DNA of 64,000 nt, from positions 1,860,001-1,924,000 of the forward strand of contig NZ_CP006367.1 in assembly GCF_001442755.1 (NCBI RefSeq), in the 5' to 3' direction. A program made the translations under genes and the position numbers. Below, one piece after another: positions 29,221-36,223 of this stretch (the stretch's first letter is position 1; each line of letters begins with the position of its first letter). The notes beneath the pieces were generated by a model. It ran no database searches and was not told the DNA's origin. It worked only from the letters and a program-made list of their open reading frames with translations. Source of the DNA: Aureimonas sp. AU20 (GTDB taxonomy: Bacteria; Pseudomonadota; Alphaproteobacteria; Rhizobiales; Rhizobiaceae).

Positions 29221-29760
29221 TCACGTCTCCCTTCCGATCCCTTGTCGGGCGAACCAGTCCCGCGCCGCCTTGCGGTCGATCCCCATTTCCAGAAGAAAAT
29301 CGTTCACGGGGGCCGGATCGTCCAGCGCCGCCGCGCGAAACGCGGCATCGATACGCCGAACCTGCGCGCGCGACAGTTCGAGCGTCAGAGTGCGGCCTTT
29401 TTCCGTCGGGAAGAGCCGGCGCTGGCGGCGATCGTCGCTGCCGGGCACCTGCACCACGAATTCCTCGTCGATCAGCTGGCGCAGGACGCGCGACAGAGAT
29501 TGTTTGGTGATCTGAAGGAGTTCCAGGAGATCGGCCACCGTCATGCCCGGTGCGCGGTTGACGAAATGCAGGATGCGGTGATGCGCGCGGCCGAACCCAT
29601 ATTGCGTCAAAAGCGAGTCGGCGTCCGCCGTGAACTCGCGATAGGCGAAGAAGAAGAGCTCGATCAGGCGAAAGTCGAGCTCGCCTCGCGTGGGCAGCGG
29701 GTCTTCCACGATGCGGGGGCCTGCGGGCCGGGCAGTCTCGGGCAATGCGGCATCCATCAA
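29221..29760 (-). CDS. petP: MarR-family transcriptional regulator, PetP-like
   Basis: A 179-residue MarR-type winged-helix regulator. The DNA-binding core (MTVADLLELLQITKQSLSRV, then LRQLIDEEFVVQVPGSDDRR) is clear, with flanking dimerisation helices. It lies four bases upstream of the PetR-like gene, so the three regulators form one operon. An imperfect palindrome just upstream of its start (29766-29780) is a candidate autoregulatory operator. The ligand is unknown. Confidence 0.87.
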   Translation of the reverse strand: MMDAALPETARPAGPRIVEDPLPTRGELDFRLIELFFFAYREFTADADSLLTQYGFGRAHHRILHFVNRAPGMTVADLLELLQITKQSLSRVLRQLIDEEFVVQVPGSDDRRQRRLFPTEKGRTLTLELSRAQVRRIDAAFRAAALDDPAPVNDFLLEMGIDRKAARDWFARQGIGRET

Positions 29761-29765
29761 AATAG

Positions 29766-29780
29766 GTCAGCAATGTTGAC
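29766..29780. promoter_or_regulatory. candidate MarR operator
   Basis: GTCAGCAATGTTGAC, an inverted repeat of GTCA/TGAC with a 7-base centre, lies six bases upstream of the MarR gene start. It overlaps a possible plus-strand TTGACG -35 element pointing to ilvE. Confidence 0.4.
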
Positions 29781-30031
29781 GTATATTCCATCCATTGTTA
29801 CACCCTTGCGCATGGGTTGGAACAGTCCGTCGCCCGCTGCCGATTTGCCTCGGCACCTTCGGTTATAGGGCGTCGTCTGTTCCGACCGTCGCCGATCCGC
29901 CGCATCCGGCTGCTTTCTCTTGAAGGTGCCAGCCGCCCGTGGCTGATTGCGAAGGGGAGGGGCGCGCGGCCAGAGGGCGGCGCGGCCGAACGATCAGGAA
30001 AGGGCGCCCGCGACCGGGCGTGACAATCATC

Positions 30032-30922
30032 ATGAGCACCGTGGCATTCGATGCGCTCGACGGCGAAATCTGGTTCAACGGCGAATTCGTGCCTTGGCGG
30101 GATGCCAAGGTTCACGTCCTCACCCACGGCCTGCATTATGCCAGTTCCGTCTTCGAGGGCGAGCGCGCCTATGGCGGCGAGATCTTCAAGCTGCGCGAGC
30201 ACACCGAGCGGCTGATCGAATCCGGCCGCATCCTGGGCTTCACCGTGCCCTATTCCGCCGAGGAGATCGACGCGGCCTGCAGCGAGCTTCTGCGGCGGCA
30301 GGGCTTCCAGGACGCCTATGTCCGGCCGATTGCTTGGCGCGGTTCAGAGAGCATGGGCGTGTCGGCCCAGAAGAACCGCATCAATGTCGCGGTCGCGATC
30401 TGGCAATGGCCGAGCTATTTCGACCCCGAGCAGCGCATGAAGGGCATTCGTCTCGACATCGCGGAATATTGCCGGCCCGACCCGCGCACCGCGCCCTCGC
30501 GCGCCAAGGCCGCCGGCCTCTACATGATCTGTACCCTTTCGAAACATGCCGCCGAGGCCAAGGGCTATGCCGACGCCCTGATGCTGGACTGGCGCGGTCT
30601 GGTGGCCGAGGCCACCGGCGCCAACGTCTTCTTCGTGCAGGACGGCAAGATCCACACGCCGAACCCGGATTGTTTCCTCGACGGCATCACCCGCCGCACG
30701 GTGATCGATCTGGCGCGCCGTCGCGGCATCGAGGTCGTGGTGCGGGCCATCCAGCCGGAGGAAATGGAAGGCTTCACCGAATGCTTCCTCTGCGGCACGG
30801 CGGCGGAGGTGACGCCGGTGTCCGAGGTCGGCCCCTATCGCTTCCAGCCCGGCGAGATCACCCGCCAGCTGGTCGAGGACTATATGGCCGAGGTCCAGCC
30901 CAAGCGCCTCGCGGCCGAATAG
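30032..30922 (+). CDS. ilvE: branched-chain amino acid aminotransferase
   Basis: A PLP-dependent class IV aminotransferase (296 residues) for the last step of Leu, Ile and Val synthesis. IWFNGEFVPWRDAKVHVLTH, GLHYASSVFEGERAY, SRAKAAGLYMICTLSKHAAE and FLDGITRRTVIDLAR match the family. The ATG at 30032 gives MSTVAFDALDGEIWF; the longer frame from 29939 is unsupported. It is divergent from petP and ends at a clear terminator. Confidence 0.93.
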   Translation: MSTVAFDALDGEIWFNGEFVPWRDAKVHVLTHGLHYASSVFEGERAYGGEIFKLREHTERLIESGRILGFTVPYSAEEIDAACSELLRRQGFQDAYVRPIAWRGSESMGVSAQKNRINVAVAIWQWPSYFDPEQRMKGIRLDIAEYCRPDPRTAPSRAKAAGLYMICTLSKHAAEAKGYADALMLDWRGLVAEATGANVFFVQDGKIHTPNPDCFLDGITRRTVIDLARRRGIEVVVRAIQPEEMEGFTECFLCGTAAEVTPVSEVGPYRFQPGEITRQLVEDYMAEVQPKRLAAE

Positions 30923-30944
30923 TCGTTAGGCCTCCTTCGATGCG

Positions 30945-30976
30945 AAGCCGGCTCCCGTCGTGGGGCCGGCTTTTTC
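30945..30976 (+). terminator. Rho-independent terminator of ilvE
   Basis: GCCGGC with inner CCC/GGG pairing and GCCGGC forms a stem followed by TTTTTC, 23 bases after the ilvE stop. Confidence 0.85.
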
Positions 30977-31053
30977 GTCGGCGCCATGCGGTTCGAGCCC
31001 GCCCGGCGCCCTATCATAGGCCGTGCCCCGTCGCGGATGTCGCAAGGATGACC

Positions 31054-31695
31054 ATGAGCCGCCTTTCCATCGAGATCGTTCCCGTCACCCCGTTCCGGCA
31101 GAACTGCTGCATTCTCTTTGATACGGAAGAGAAGCGCGCCGTCGTGGTGGATCCCGGCGGCGACGTGCCGGCGATCCTGGAGGCGATCGATCGGCTCGGC
31201 GTCACCGTCGAGGCCATCTGGCTGACCCATGGCCATATCGACCATGCCGGCGGCGCGATGGACCTGAAGGACGCGACCGGCGCGGAGATCATCGGGCCGC
31301 ACAAAGCGGACCAGTCGCTCCTGTCGCGCCTGGAAGATCAGGCCCGCATGTTCGGCCTTTCGGGCGGCGTGCGCAACGCCGCGCCCGATCGCTGGCTGGA
31401 GGAGGGCGAGACGCTGGAACTCGGGCCCCATCGCTTCGAGGTTCTGCACACGCCCGGCCATTCGCCTGGCCATGTCGTGTTCTTCGAGCGGGAATCGCGC
31501 TTTCTCCATGCGGGCGACGTGCTCTTCGCCGGCTCGATCGGCCGAACCGATCTTCCGGGCGGCGACCACGCGACGCTCCTGCGCTCGATCCACGAGAAGG
31601 TCCTGCCGCTGGGAGACGATGTCGGCTTCCTTTGCGGTCACGGGCCGGGAAGCCGCCTCGGCGTGGAACGACGCAGCAATCCGTTTCTGATCTGA
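31054..31695 (+). CDS. MBL-fold metallo-hydrolase (glyoxalase II-like)
   Basis: A 213-residue metallo-beta-lactamase-fold hydrolase. The zinc motif LTHGHIDHAGG supplies His59, His61, Asp63 and His64; further ligands lie in HTPGHSPGHVVFF and LHAGDVLFAGSIGRTDLPGG. It resembles the YcbL/glyoxalase II group that cleaves thioesters such as S-lactoylglutathione; the substrate is inferred. The ATG at 31054 has AAGGA at good spacing; an ATG two codons upstream is possible. Confidence 0.88.
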   Translation: MSRLSIEIVPVTPFRQNCCILFDTEEKRAVVVDPGGDVPAILEAIDRLGVTVEAIWLTHGHIDHAGGAMDLKDATGAEIIGPHKADQSLLSRLEDQARMFGLSGGVRNAAPDRWLEEGETLELGPHRFEVLHTPGHSPGHVVFFERESRFLHAGDVLFAGSIGRTDLPGGDHATLLRSIHEKVLPLGDDVGFLCGHGPGSRLGVERRSNPFLI

Positions 31696-31732
31696 TACAG
31701 CGCGCCTGTTCCATAATGGGACGGCGAGCCGG

Positions 31733-32602
31733 TCAGCGAGCGGCGTCGCCCGTGCAGAAGCGCCGACGGCCGCCCTCGTCCGTATAGGTCCCGAGCGAGG
31801 CGTCGAAATTGGGGTAGCGGGACACGCAGTCGCGCAGCCAGTCTTCCGTCCACGGTTCGAAGCCGGCGGGAGCGGCGGCCGCCGGCGGGCTTGTCGGCGC
31901 CGGGGCGGCGGGCGCGACAGCGGGAGCCTGCGCGGCAAGGCGCGCATCTTCCGGGGCCGGCATGGGCACGGGAATGCGGGCGACATCGGGCAGCGCGGCG
32001 GCCGGGGCGCGCGGCGCGGGCCCGTCCACCGGCTCGTCCGAGTCGGGATACACGGTCACCGCGCGTTCAGCCGGGCTGAGCTTGGCGAACTCGACCGCGC
32101 CTTCCGCCCGCCCGATCTGGACATCGTCCTTGGTGTCGGCCCGGCCCCGCTGAAAATCAGGGCTGATGCGAATGATCTTGGTGGTGCCGGCATAGACGAT
32201 GTCCAGCCCGTTCGGGCCATAGGGCCGCCGATCAAGGCGCGCGCTCTCGACATCGATGATCTTGGGTCCCGTGGCGCCCGGCAGAACCTTGAAGCTCGCC
32301 GCCCGCGACCCCGCGTCCACCGCGCGGTTGATCTGGATCACCGCGACGCTGTTGGAGCCGGTGCCGGAGGTTCCGTAGGGCGCGCCTTCCGAGCCCGGCC
32401 AGAGCGGCGCCACATGGGAAACCGAGTGGCCCCGCGATCCCTCGTATCGGCCATAGCCCGAAGCGAGCCTCGTTCCGGACAGCTCCTCGAAGTGGTGCGT
32501 GGAAGAGGCCACGTCCTCGATGAGGCCGAGATCGCCGGCAATCGCCGAACCGCTCGCAACGGCCAGCAGGGTCAGGGACAGGAGAAGGCTTTCAGCACGC
32601 AT
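31733..32602 (-). CDS. secreted protein with BA14K-like C-terminus
   Basis: A 289-residue exported protein with a clear Sec signal (MRAESLLLSLTLLAVASGSA, cleaved near SAIAG). The middle has no recognised domain and includes a stretch rich in Ala and Pro (about 205-245). The last 40 residues carry the BA14K-type pattern WLRDCVSRYPNFDASLGTY followed by GGRRRFC, with two Cys that could form a disulfide. BA14K proteins are small Hyphomicrobiales exported proteins, in Brucella immunoreactive. The fusion to a long N-terminal region is unusual. Function unknown. Confidence 0.7.
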   Translation of the reverse strand: MRAESLLLSLTLLAVASGSAIAGDLGLIEDVASSTHHFEELSGTRLASGYGRYEGSRGHSVSHVAPLWPGSEGAPYGTSGTGSNSVAVIQINRAVDAGSRAASFKVLPGATGPKIIDVESARLDRRPYGPNGLDIVYAGTTKIIRISPDFQRGRADTKDDVQIGRAEGAVEFAKLSPAERAVTVYPDSDEPVDGPAPRAPAAALPDVARIPVPMPAPEDARLAAQAPAVAPAAPAPTSPPAAAAPAGFEPWTEDWLRDCVSRYPNFDASLGTYTDEGGRRRFCTGDAAR

Positions 32603-32942
32603 CTCGATGCTCTCGTTAACAACTCGTTAACAAGACTACAGCAAGAGGCGTGCCAAGCCATTCGTTCCGAAATGAAACCGATCGTCGTCAAGCAGGTGGG
32701 GGAGGGTTGATGACGCTCGGCGTGGTCAATCGGGGTGAGTACGATGCGCCGAGTTATCTGCACGGCGCGCTGATATGATGCGGAGGCCCTGGATGCCGCT
32801 AGCGCCAGTAAAAATGTAGGCGGCAAAGTTGTCAGTCATTCAGCTGACGACGCGTCAACTCAATACAAGTGCGGCTCGTCCGACACCGCCGGACGAGCCG
32901 CTGAAAAACGAGGGCACCCCAATGGGTGATTGGCCTGAAGGC
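32603..32942. other. 340-base intergenic region
   Basis: The region upstream of the BA14K-like gene and downstream of cspA. It contains the cspA-side hairpin at 32871-32901 and a smaller CACCC/GGGTG hairpin at about 32914-32927. No gene was supported. Confidence 0.5.
32871..32901 (-). terminator. hairpin downstream of cspA
   Basis: GCGGCTCGTCCG and CGGACGAGCCGC form a perfect 12-base stem with a 7-base loop, about 40 bases after the cspA stop on the minus strand. No U tract follows, so it may stabilise the 3' end rather than terminate. Confidence 0.55.
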
Positions 32943-33155
32943 TTACGCCATCTCGAGATTGACGGCCTTCGGGCCCTTGCCGCGCTTGTCCGGCTCGGTG
33001 TCGTAGGAAACCTTCTGGTTCTCCACGAGGCCCGGAAGCCCGGAAGCCTGGACGGCCGAGATATGGACGAAGATGTCAGCGCCGCCATTGTCGGGCTTGA
33101 TGAAACCGAAACCCTTTTCGGTATTGAAGAATTTGACAGTACCAGTCTGCGCCAT
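32943..33155 (-). CDS. cold-shock protein of the CspA family
   Basis: A 70-residue single cold-shock domain that binds single-stranded nucleic acid. RNP1 is KGFGFIKPD and RNP2 is DIFVHISAV. The start at 33155 (MAQTGTVKFFN) matches the family; the frame is open further upstream through the leader, which is A/T-rich and long as in cold-shock genes. It is monocistronic. Which Csp paralogue it is cannot be told from sequence. Confidence 0.95.
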   Translation of the reverse strand: MAQTGTVKFFNTEKGFGFIKPDNGGADIFVHISAVQASGLPGLVENQKVSYDTEPDKRGKGPKAVNLEMA

Positions 33156-33435
33156 GATCGAACCTTTTTCCTTAGTCTGTTCAGGTTTCCCTGAGGGCAT
33201 TGCAGGCAAGTCTTGATGCGAGGAAAAGGAAACGATACATCGCGACCCGCTTTCGCGGACCACCCGGAGGATGCGCCTCCGATACGCAATTCGTCCATCA
33301 CCCGAGTTCGCGAATTTGCCCGAACGTCAAACTTGTGAAGGCACTTTCTTGACTTTGCAAGCAAAAGTTTTTTGTCACCTCTTTCCTTTTGCTCAAAGCG
33401 AACAACGCGAGAATTTAGACCAGGCGGTTAAATTC

Positions 33436-33462
33436 GGTGTCATTTGTCCGATTTATGACACC
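33436..33462. promoter_or_regulatory. inverted repeat GGTGTCAT-N11-ATGACACC
   Basis: A perfect 8-base inverted repeat with an 11-base centre in an A/T-rich intergenic region, upstream of the small exported protein cluster. It could be an operator or an RNA hairpin. Confidence 0.4.
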
Positions 33463-33492
33463 AAGCCGAATTGTTGCCTGTGTTCTGCTGAA

Positions 33493-33509
33493 ATTCAAGT
33501 AACTTGAAT
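33493..33509. promoter_or_regulatory. 17-base palindrome, operator-like
   Basis: ATTCAAGT-A-ACTTGAAT is a perfect palindrome about 160 bases before the first small exported protein gene. Its size and symmetry suit a dimeric regulator. Confidence 0.4.
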
Positions 33510-33670
33510 AGAAATCCGCCAACATGAGTTCCGAGATTGGATCGCCGCAATTTCCGTCGCGCGGATGTGATTGGAGACTGCATCGCAAGGGGAACTTATC
33601 GATTGGAGAAGTCTTCTACTTCTTGAAGTCTCGCACGGCGAGGCCAATTCGTTTGGAAGGTTTCTTTCCC

Positions 33671-34033
33671 ATGAAGACCATTCTCGCAGCCGCCGCTATG
33701 ATCGGCTTCGCCGCATTCCCCGCTCTCGCTCAGTCCACCGATGGCGCGTCCACGGCAGGAGCCCCGGTCGTCCCGCCCGCGACGCAGGCCTCGCCTGACA
33801 AGATGGGCAAAGCCGCAACCACGGGCGACACGAACGCAGCGCCGTCAACCGGGATGGGCACGGGCACCATGGCCCCGATGGGTGAAGATCGCACCAGCAC
33901 TGGTTCCATCCAGCGTTCCGGCGAGCCGGATGGCACCAGCGTCCAGACCGAAGGCATGGACCCGAGTGCCGCGTCGGCCGCTCAGGACAACACACCGTCG
34001 AACGGCATCGTCCCGGGCCAAAGCTCGAACTGA
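33671..34033 (+). CDS. small exported protein with TPSNGIVPGQ tail (1)
   Basis: A 120-residue protein with a Sec signal (MKTILAAAAMIGFAAFPALA, cleavage near ALAQ). A low-complexity chain rich in Thr, Ala, Gly, Pro and Met follows. The last 13 residues are TPSNGIVPGQSSN. Two other genes just downstream end with nearly the same motif exactly 13 residues from the C-terminus. No known domain was recognised. The ATG at 33671 was chosen because it begins the signal peptide; the frame is open from 33524. A strong terminator follows 22 bases after the stop. Probably periplasmic or surface-exposed. Confidence 0.75.
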   Translation: MKTILAAAAMIGFAAFPALAQSTDGASTAGAPVVPPATQASPDKMGKAATTGDTNAAPSTGMGTGTMAPMGEDRTSTGSIQRSGEPDGTSVQTEGMDPSAASAAQDNTPSNGIVPGQSSN

Positions 34034-34055
34034 ACCACACCGACGTCTCTAAGCG

Positions 34056-34082
34056 GGCCGCCCCATCGGGGCGGCCTTTTTC
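34056..34082 (+). terminator. Rho-independent terminator
   Basis: GGCCGCCCC-ATC-GGGGCGGCC, a perfect 9-base stem, followed by TTTTTC. It ends transcription of the first TPSNGIVPGQ gene. Confidence 0.9.
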
Positions 34083-34160
34083 GTTCCGTCGCCCTCTAGC
34101 CTGCGGAACGCGGGCGAGCCCAGCCTCGTTGGGCTTCAAAGGTTTTGAAAGGCCATCCTC

Positions 34161-34526
34161 ATGATCCGCAAGCTCTTTGCCGCCACTCTCGGCCTCTCCG
34201 CCATGACCGCCTCGGTTCCCGTTATGGCGCAGGACTCCGCTCCGATCCCACGCGGCGGGCGCGTGGTTCAGGTCGAGTCCGGGCGACCGCTCCAAACGCA
34301 GGCGACCGGTCTTCCCGGTGTCGGTCTCGACACGAGTTCATCCAGCCGGAACGACTCTCCGCGCGGGCCCGGCGGCCTATCGAACGGGGTCGGCGCCTAT
34401 GGGGTGATGGCGCCGGACGCGTCCGGCACGGCCGGCAACACGCTGACGCGCGTGCCCGGCGCCATTCCCGACACCAATGGCGGGATCGGCATCCCGCTCG
34501 GCTCTCCCGGCGCTCCGGTTCGCTGA
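34161..34526 (+). CDS. small exported protein, Gly/Pro-rich
   Basis: A 121-residue protein with a Sec signal (MIRKLFAATLGLSAMTASVP, cleavage near VMAQ) and a low-complexity mature part rich in Gly, Ser, Pro and Thr. It ends PDTNGGIGIPLGSPGAPVR, which only loosely recalls the TPSNGIVPGQ tail of its neighbours. No family recognised. It lies ten bases before a small lipoprotein-like gene, so the two are probably co-transcribed. Confidence 0.7.
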   Translation: MIRKLFAATLGLSAMTASVPVMAQDSAPIPRGGRVVQVESGRPLQTQATGLPGVGLDTSSSSRNDSPRGPGGLSNGVGAYGVMAPDASGTAGNTLTRVPGAIPDTNGGIGIPLGSPGAPVR

Positions 34527-34535
34527 TCGTCGGCG

Positions 34536-34694
34536 ATGAGGAAAAATCGAAGACGCTTCGCCGGACCTGTCATTCGTGGCGCTTTGCTGGCAGCTCTCGT
34601 GGTTTCGGCGGGGTGCACCACGGGGCGACTGACCGACGCTGGAACCGACCGGACCCCGTCGGGCGGTCTCGTTCCCGGGCAGACCCCGCGATGA
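34536..34694 (+). CDS. very small lipoprotein-like protein with TPSGGLVPGQ tail (2)
   Basis: A 52-residue frame: a basic N-terminus (MRKNRRRFAGPVIRGALLAA), then LVVSAGC at residues 21-27, then only 25 residues ending TPSGGLVPGQTPR. The Cys27 context (S-A-G-C) is lipobox-like, although the -3 position is Ser rather than Leu. The tail matches the neighbouring genes at the same distance from the C-terminus. It is nine bases after the preceding stop. Coding status rests on the signal sequence plus the shared tail. Confidence 0.65.
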   Translation: MRKNRRRFAGPVIRGALLAALVVSAGCTTGRLTDAGTDRTPSGGLVPGQTPR

Positions 34695-34761
34695 TCGCGC
34701 CAAAGAGGGCGTCCGGCGAAAGCTTCACAAGCGTCGGAAACGGCGCATAGGAGATGAAACG

Positions 34762-35073
34762 ATGAGTGGAAAGCGCTTTTGGATCGTTGGACTGGCCGTG
34801 CTCGGCGCGGTCATGGTGGTGGACAGCGCGATCGCTTCGGAAAACGAGGTGCTGCAATTGTCGCCGCGCGAGCGGGAGCAGGTGGTTGGGCACTATGTCA
34901 GGCCCGACGGACGAACCGTCCCGCTGGTTGAGAATCAGGGCATCCCGTTTCTCTACGGGCTGGGCGATGCTCGCGGAAAGGCTTCCAGCGTTCCCCTGGT
35001 CAACGGCCGGACTTCGACCATCGAAGCCTCGACACCTTCCAACGGCATCGTCCCCGGTCAGGAACCGGAATAG
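34762..35073 (+). CDS. small exported protein with TPSNGIVPGQ tail (3)
   Basis: A 103-residue protein with a hydrophobic signal (FWIVGLAVLGAVMVVDSAIA, residues 6-25). A mature region follows with LSPREREQVVGHYVRPDGRT and IPFLYGLGDARGKASSV, more ordered than its neighbours. The last 13 residues are TPSNGIVPGQEPE. The start ATG follows GGAGATGAAAC. No known domain. A terminator-like hairpin lies 53 bases after the stop, so the genes from 34161 to here may be one unit. Confidence 0.72.
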   Translation: MSGKRFWIVGLAVLGAVMVVDSAIASENEVLQLSPREREQVVGHYVRPDGRTVPLVENQGIPFLYGLGDARGKASSVPLVNGRTSTIEASTPSNGIVPGQEPE

Positions 35074-35126
35074 GCGCAGCAACCCCAAGCCGGTCGGTGA
35101 CGCCGACACATCCCTCGAATTGAACG

Positions 35127-35155
35127 ACCGGCGGGTTCGCGACGAGCCCGCTGGT
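35127..35155 (+). terminator. hairpin ending the small exported protein cluster
   Basis: ACCGGCGGG and CCCGCTGGT form a 9-base stem with one G-T pair and an 11-base loop, followed by TGGATTTTG. A second perfect hairpin follows directly (35159-35181). Confidence 0.6.
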
Positions 35156-35158
35156 TGG

Positions 35159-35181
35159 ATTTTGCGTCTGTCACGCAAAAT
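35159..35181. promoter_or_regulatory. perfect hairpin ATTTTGCGT-N5-ACGCAAAAT upstream of metQ
   Basis: A perfect 9-base inverted repeat about 105 bases ahead of the metQ start. It could be an operator or a second terminator. No known SAM riboswitch class was matched in this leader. Confidence 0.45.
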
Positions 35182-35287
35182 TTGGCCATCCATTGTTGGA
35201 AAAGCGCAGGCGCATGGTTTCTTTTGAGGCAGCGCCGGTGTCAAAGCCGAAACCGCTGGTTCTCAACTCGATGCAATGGAATTCCTC

Positions 35288-36121
35288 ATGCGTTCGCCTT
35301 CCACACTCTCTCTTTTCGGCGTGACCCGTCGCAACGCCCTCGGTTTGGTCGCGGCCTCCATGGCGTTGATGGCGATGGGTGGCGGCCAAGCCTTCGCGGC
35401 CGAGAGCGTCAAGGTCGGCATCATGGCGGGCGAAGACGAAGAAGTCTGGAAGGTTGTCGCCGCCGAGGCGGCCAAGAACGGGCTCGAGGTCGAGCGCGTG
35501 GTCTTCTCCGACTACGTTCAGCCGAACGAAGCGTTGGCCAATGGCGAGATCCAGGCCAACGCCTTCCAGCACCAGCCCTATCTCGATGCGCAGGTTCAGC
35601 AGCACGGGTACAAGATCGTGCCTGTCGGATACACGCTGATCCAGCCGATCGGCCTCTACTCGCGCAAGCACAAGAGCGTTGCGGAAATCCCGGACGGTGG
35701 TTCGATCGGCATTCCGAACGATCCGTCGAACGCCGGCCGGGCGCTGAACCTTCTCCAGGCGCAGGGCTTGCTCAAGCTGCGGGACGGCGCTGGCATTCTC
35801 GCGACCGCCATCGATGTCGAGAGCAATCCGAAGAACATCCAGATCCGCGAACTCGATGCCGGCATCGTCGGCCGCTCGATCGACGATCTCGACGCGGGCG
35901 TCGTCAACACCGACTGGGCGCTTAAGAGCGGCATCGACCCGCAGAAGGAGCGGATCGCGCAGGAGCCGCTGGAGAACAATCCCTATCGCAACTTCATCGC
36001 CGTCAACGAGGGCGACAAGGATGCGGCTTGGGTCAAGACGCTCGTCGCCGCCTATCAAACCGAGGCGGTGAAAGACGCTTTGGCGAAATGGTACAAGGGC
36101 ACGACGCTCGCGGCCTGGTAA
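35288..36121 (+). CDS. metQ: MetQ/NlpA-family methionine-binding protein (no lipobox)
   Basis: The periplasmic binding component of a D/L-methionine ABC importer, 277 residues. SVKVGIMAGEDEEVWKVVA opens the mature protein; FQHQPYLDAQVQQHG, SIGIPNDPSNAGRALNLLQA and NPYRNFIAVNEGDKD are family blocks. Most MetQ proteins are lipoproteins, but here the signal (VTRRNALGLVAASMALMAMG) has no Cys. Instead it shows a twin-arginine-like TRRNALGL and a likely AFA cleavage site. ATG 35276 is an alternative start. metN and metI follow on the same strand. Confidence 0.9.
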   Translation: MRSPSTLSLFGVTRRNALGLVAASMALMAMGGGQAFAAESVKVGIMAGEDEEVWKVVAAEAAKNGLEVERVVFSDYVQPNEALANGEIQANAFQHQPYLDAQVQQHGYKIVPVGYTLIQPIGLYSRKHKSVAEIPDGGSIGIPNDPSNAGRALNLLQAQGLLKLRDGAGILATAIDVESNPKNIQIRELDAGIVGRSIDDLDAGVVNTDWALKSGIDPQKERIAQEPLENNPYRNFIAVNEGDKDAAWVKTLVAAYQTEAVKDALAKWYKGTTLAAW

Positions 36122-36223
36122 GAACCGAACCGATCTCTCGTCCGTTTTGAGAACGGGCGGCGGATGCTCCATAAGGAGCCCGCCGCCCGCTTCTCGTTTT
36201 GAAAGCTGAAAATTCCCGCTATC

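Larger units (their letters stand above)
33156..33670. other. 515-base intergenic region with two palindromes
   Basis: Lies between the divergent cspA and the first small exported protein gene. It is A/T-rich around 33340-33520. It contains the inverted repeat GGTGTCAT / ATGACACC (33436-33462) and the 17-base palindrome ATTCAAGTAACTTGAAT (33493-33509). An open frame at 33271-33507 (78 residues) has no family or codon support and was not called. Confidence 0.5.

Noticed and set aside
33271..33507. A 78-residue open frame upstream of the small exported protein cluster
   Set aside because: It crosses two palindromes and an A/T-rich promoter-like region, with no signal peptide, domain or ribosome-binding site.
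35074..35287. A SAM riboswitch ahead of metQ
   Set aside because: The leader does not match the SAM-I, SAM-II or SAM/SAH patterns I know; only two simple hairpins are visible.
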